A stretch of DNA of 64,000 nucleotides from Flaveria trinervia (Eukaryota > Streptophyta > Magnoliopsida > Asterales > Asteraceae). The stretch lies in the NCBI GenBank assembly GCA_025506515.1, contig CM046452.1, forward strand, positions 69,559,080 to 69,623,079. The letters run 5' to 3'. Shown piece by piece: positions 62,532-64,000 of the stretch (its first letter is position 1; every line of letters begins with the position of its first letter). Below the pieces are notes generated by a model, which was not told the DNA's origin, did not search any database, and worked only from the letters and a program-made list of their open reading frames with translations. The position numbers and the translations under genes were made by a program.

Positions 62532-63042
62532 TGTGTCCGTCGCTTGACGAATAGTCTAGGCTTAATGTAATACACCTGATATGTTGTAAACACATGAAAC
62601 TGAGTCATTCGTAGGAGATATGCGAATGAGACTCATTCGTACGATTGAGCCATGCTAATGGACAAGTCGTGCGATTGAGAGATGCTATTGGGCCATTCGT
62701 AAGACTGAACCACAAGTATGATCCAGTTGTACGATTAAACCATACGCATGGTCCAATTGTATGAATGGCCCAGTCGCATCTGATATGGGCTGAGGCCTAT
62801 AAATACCGGTTTCATTGTGTAGAAAGGTTAAGGAGTATGCCCGGGGCCTAGGTGCTGCCGGATGAGAGGGGAGATCATGCTCGATCTCCCCTTATTTGAT
62901 TCTTATGTTTAACGAGCTTGTAATCATTAGGTTTTATCAATGAAACCATTATATTCTTGTTCGTTCTATTGTTTGTCTCTTGGTTTTGGTTTTTATTTCC
63001 TTCCATCAAGAACACAATGTCAACTGATCCAGCGACTTCACA
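62532..63042 (+). repeat. 5' LTR of a retrotransposon running off the window
   Basis: The LTR ends GACTTCACA next to a primer site. It may start at TGTGTCCG (62532) or TGTTGTAAAC (62582). A TATA box CCTATAAATACC (about 62799-62810) and a polyadenylation-like AATGAAACC region fit an LTR promoter. A dyad array fills 62605-62780. The other LTR would lie beyond 64000. Confidence 0.6.
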
Positions 63043-63044
63043 AT

Positions 63045-63057
63045 TGGTATCAGAGCC
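63045..63057 (+). other. Met-tRNA primer-binding site
   Basis: TGGTATCAGAGCC, a perfect initiator Met-tRNA complement, two bases after the LTR end. Confidence 0.85.
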
Positions 63058-63329
63058 GGTTACTACTAAAATGATCTAACAATCATTCTAGCAAACCGAG
63101 CTTTTGATTTCTGGATCTATTTCATGTTCTTTGATGTTAAACCCACTTCATGTTCTTCGTGTTTTTCTCAGATCTTGTTACGTGTGTTGTTTTTTAGATA
63201 AAATCGAACTCGGAACCACGTTCTTATCACCCTTGGGAATGATGTCTATTTTGTTTTGGTACATGTAAAAGTCATCAGATTAGGGTTTTTGGCAGCCTTG
63301 GTGGCTGTAGATGTGAAAATCTGAGTGCA

Positions 63330-63615
63330 GATCCGCTCATGTGACTGGACCATGAGTATGGGCCATTCGTACGACTAGACCATGCTAATGGACCATTCGT
63401 ATGACTGGACCGTGCTAATGGACCATTCGTATGACTGGACGTGCGACTGGACCAGTCGTATGTTCAGTCGTGCGACTGGACCAGTCGTATGTTCAATCGT
63501 GCGACTGGACCAGTCGTATGTTCAGTCGTGCGACTGGACCAGTCGTATGTTCAGTCGTGCGACTGGACCAGTCGTATGTTCAGTCGTGCGACTGAGCCAT
63601 CCGCATTGACTCATC
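63330..63615. repeat. 29-bp tandem repeat in the retrotransposon leader
   Basis: GTGCGACTGG recurs at 63441, 63470, 63499, 63528 and 63557, with GTGCGACTGA at 63586: an exact 29-bp period. Each unit holds two dyads, CGACTGGACCAGTCG and CAGTCGTGCGACTG. Looser units precede it from 63340. Confidence 0.93.
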
Positions 63616-64000
63616 CGCATTTGTTCCAGACCAAAAAAAGAGAGTTTGGAATTGCCTCTTGCACAGATTAGAGGATGAGCAAAGCACACTCACTCTAAGG
63701 TTCTTTTGTCAAATAAGTTCGATGGATACTTCATTATTCGTTGGACTTCCATAATAGATGAGTTTAGTTAGAACGCAAAAGAGAGAAGAGAAGATGTTAG
63801 CAATCGGTGCTGATTTTGTGGGGTAGTCAGAAGCATCTGACTATTTATGGGCCAATCAAGTTATATTATCCTCACAGAGAGGATTCCGATTCTTAGTGGG
63901 AATCCATGTATAGAGAAATTGAAGGCGCAATCAAAAAGTGATGATGTGAGCTGGTTTCTGATATTGAATCTGAGTGCATGCTGATTTGTTTGAGATTGTC
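63616..64000 (+). other. Start of the retrotransposon interior
   Basis: The sequence after the repeats has broken frames and no gag motif I can name. The element continues past the window. Confidence 0.35.

Noticed and set aside
63441..63596. Regular 29-bp repeats resembling a CRISPR array
   Set aside because: The units are head-to-tail with no unique spacers, and the DNA is a plant retrotransposon leader.

Overview
This window looks like nuclear DNA from a flowering plant, and I read it as a eudicot, probably Asteraceae. The evidence is long AT-rich spacers, a plant GRAS-family gene, and dense nested plant transposons (Copia, Gypsy, CACTA, Mutator-like and Helitron-like). The family placement rests on the look of the Copia element's extra 3' ORF and of the Mutator-like termini. 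It is inference and was not tested by a search. I found no rRNA, tRNA or CRISPR array.

The only intact gene I can support is at 3512-5002 on the minus strand. It is an intronless 496-aa GRAS protein of the NSP2 (Nodulation Signaling Pathway 2) type. It has a plausible TATA box, a downstream AATAAA, and an in-frame site resembling a miR171h target. Elsewhere, coding sequence belongs to transposons or to broken gene fragments.

Layout: 1-3.5 kb holds AT-rich spacer, a Helitron-like copy, a SINE candidate and a 400-bp TIR element. 3.5-5.1 kb is NSP2. 5.1-7.4 kb is spacer. 7.4-8.0 kb is a Helitron-like element. 8.3-12.6 kb is a three-level nest, with a solo LTR inside the terminal repeat of a Mutator-like element that sits inside another TIR element. 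14.6-21.2 kb is a complete-ended but decayed CACTA transposon with TNP2 transposase and Ulp1-like remnants. 22.0-23.6 kb is a rotted Copia. 24.6-26.5 kb is a minus-strand solo LTR. 27.1-34.2 kb is a Gypsy element with a nested solo LTR, no pol after the protease and almost no 3' LTR. 34-43 kb is old spacer with AT microsatellites and a locally triplicated repeat. 43.6-57.8 kb is a complete-ended 14.2-kb Copia of Sirevirus-like layout on the minus strand, itself inside a Helitron-like sequence. 58.1-64 kb holds a MITE candidate, an LTR-like block, a broken duplicate of 3-isopropylmalate dehydrogenase exons 1-2, and the 5' LTR, primer-binding site and leader of another retrotransposon that runs off the window.

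Two signals stand out beyond the element list. First, arrays of about 14-bp units around a CpG-rich dyad (TCG-TACG/TGCG-CGA type) recur inside LTRs and leaders of several unrelated retrotransposon families. Second, a set of four hairpins in the non-coding part of the Copia element keeps a constant loop while its stems vary in a compensatory way.
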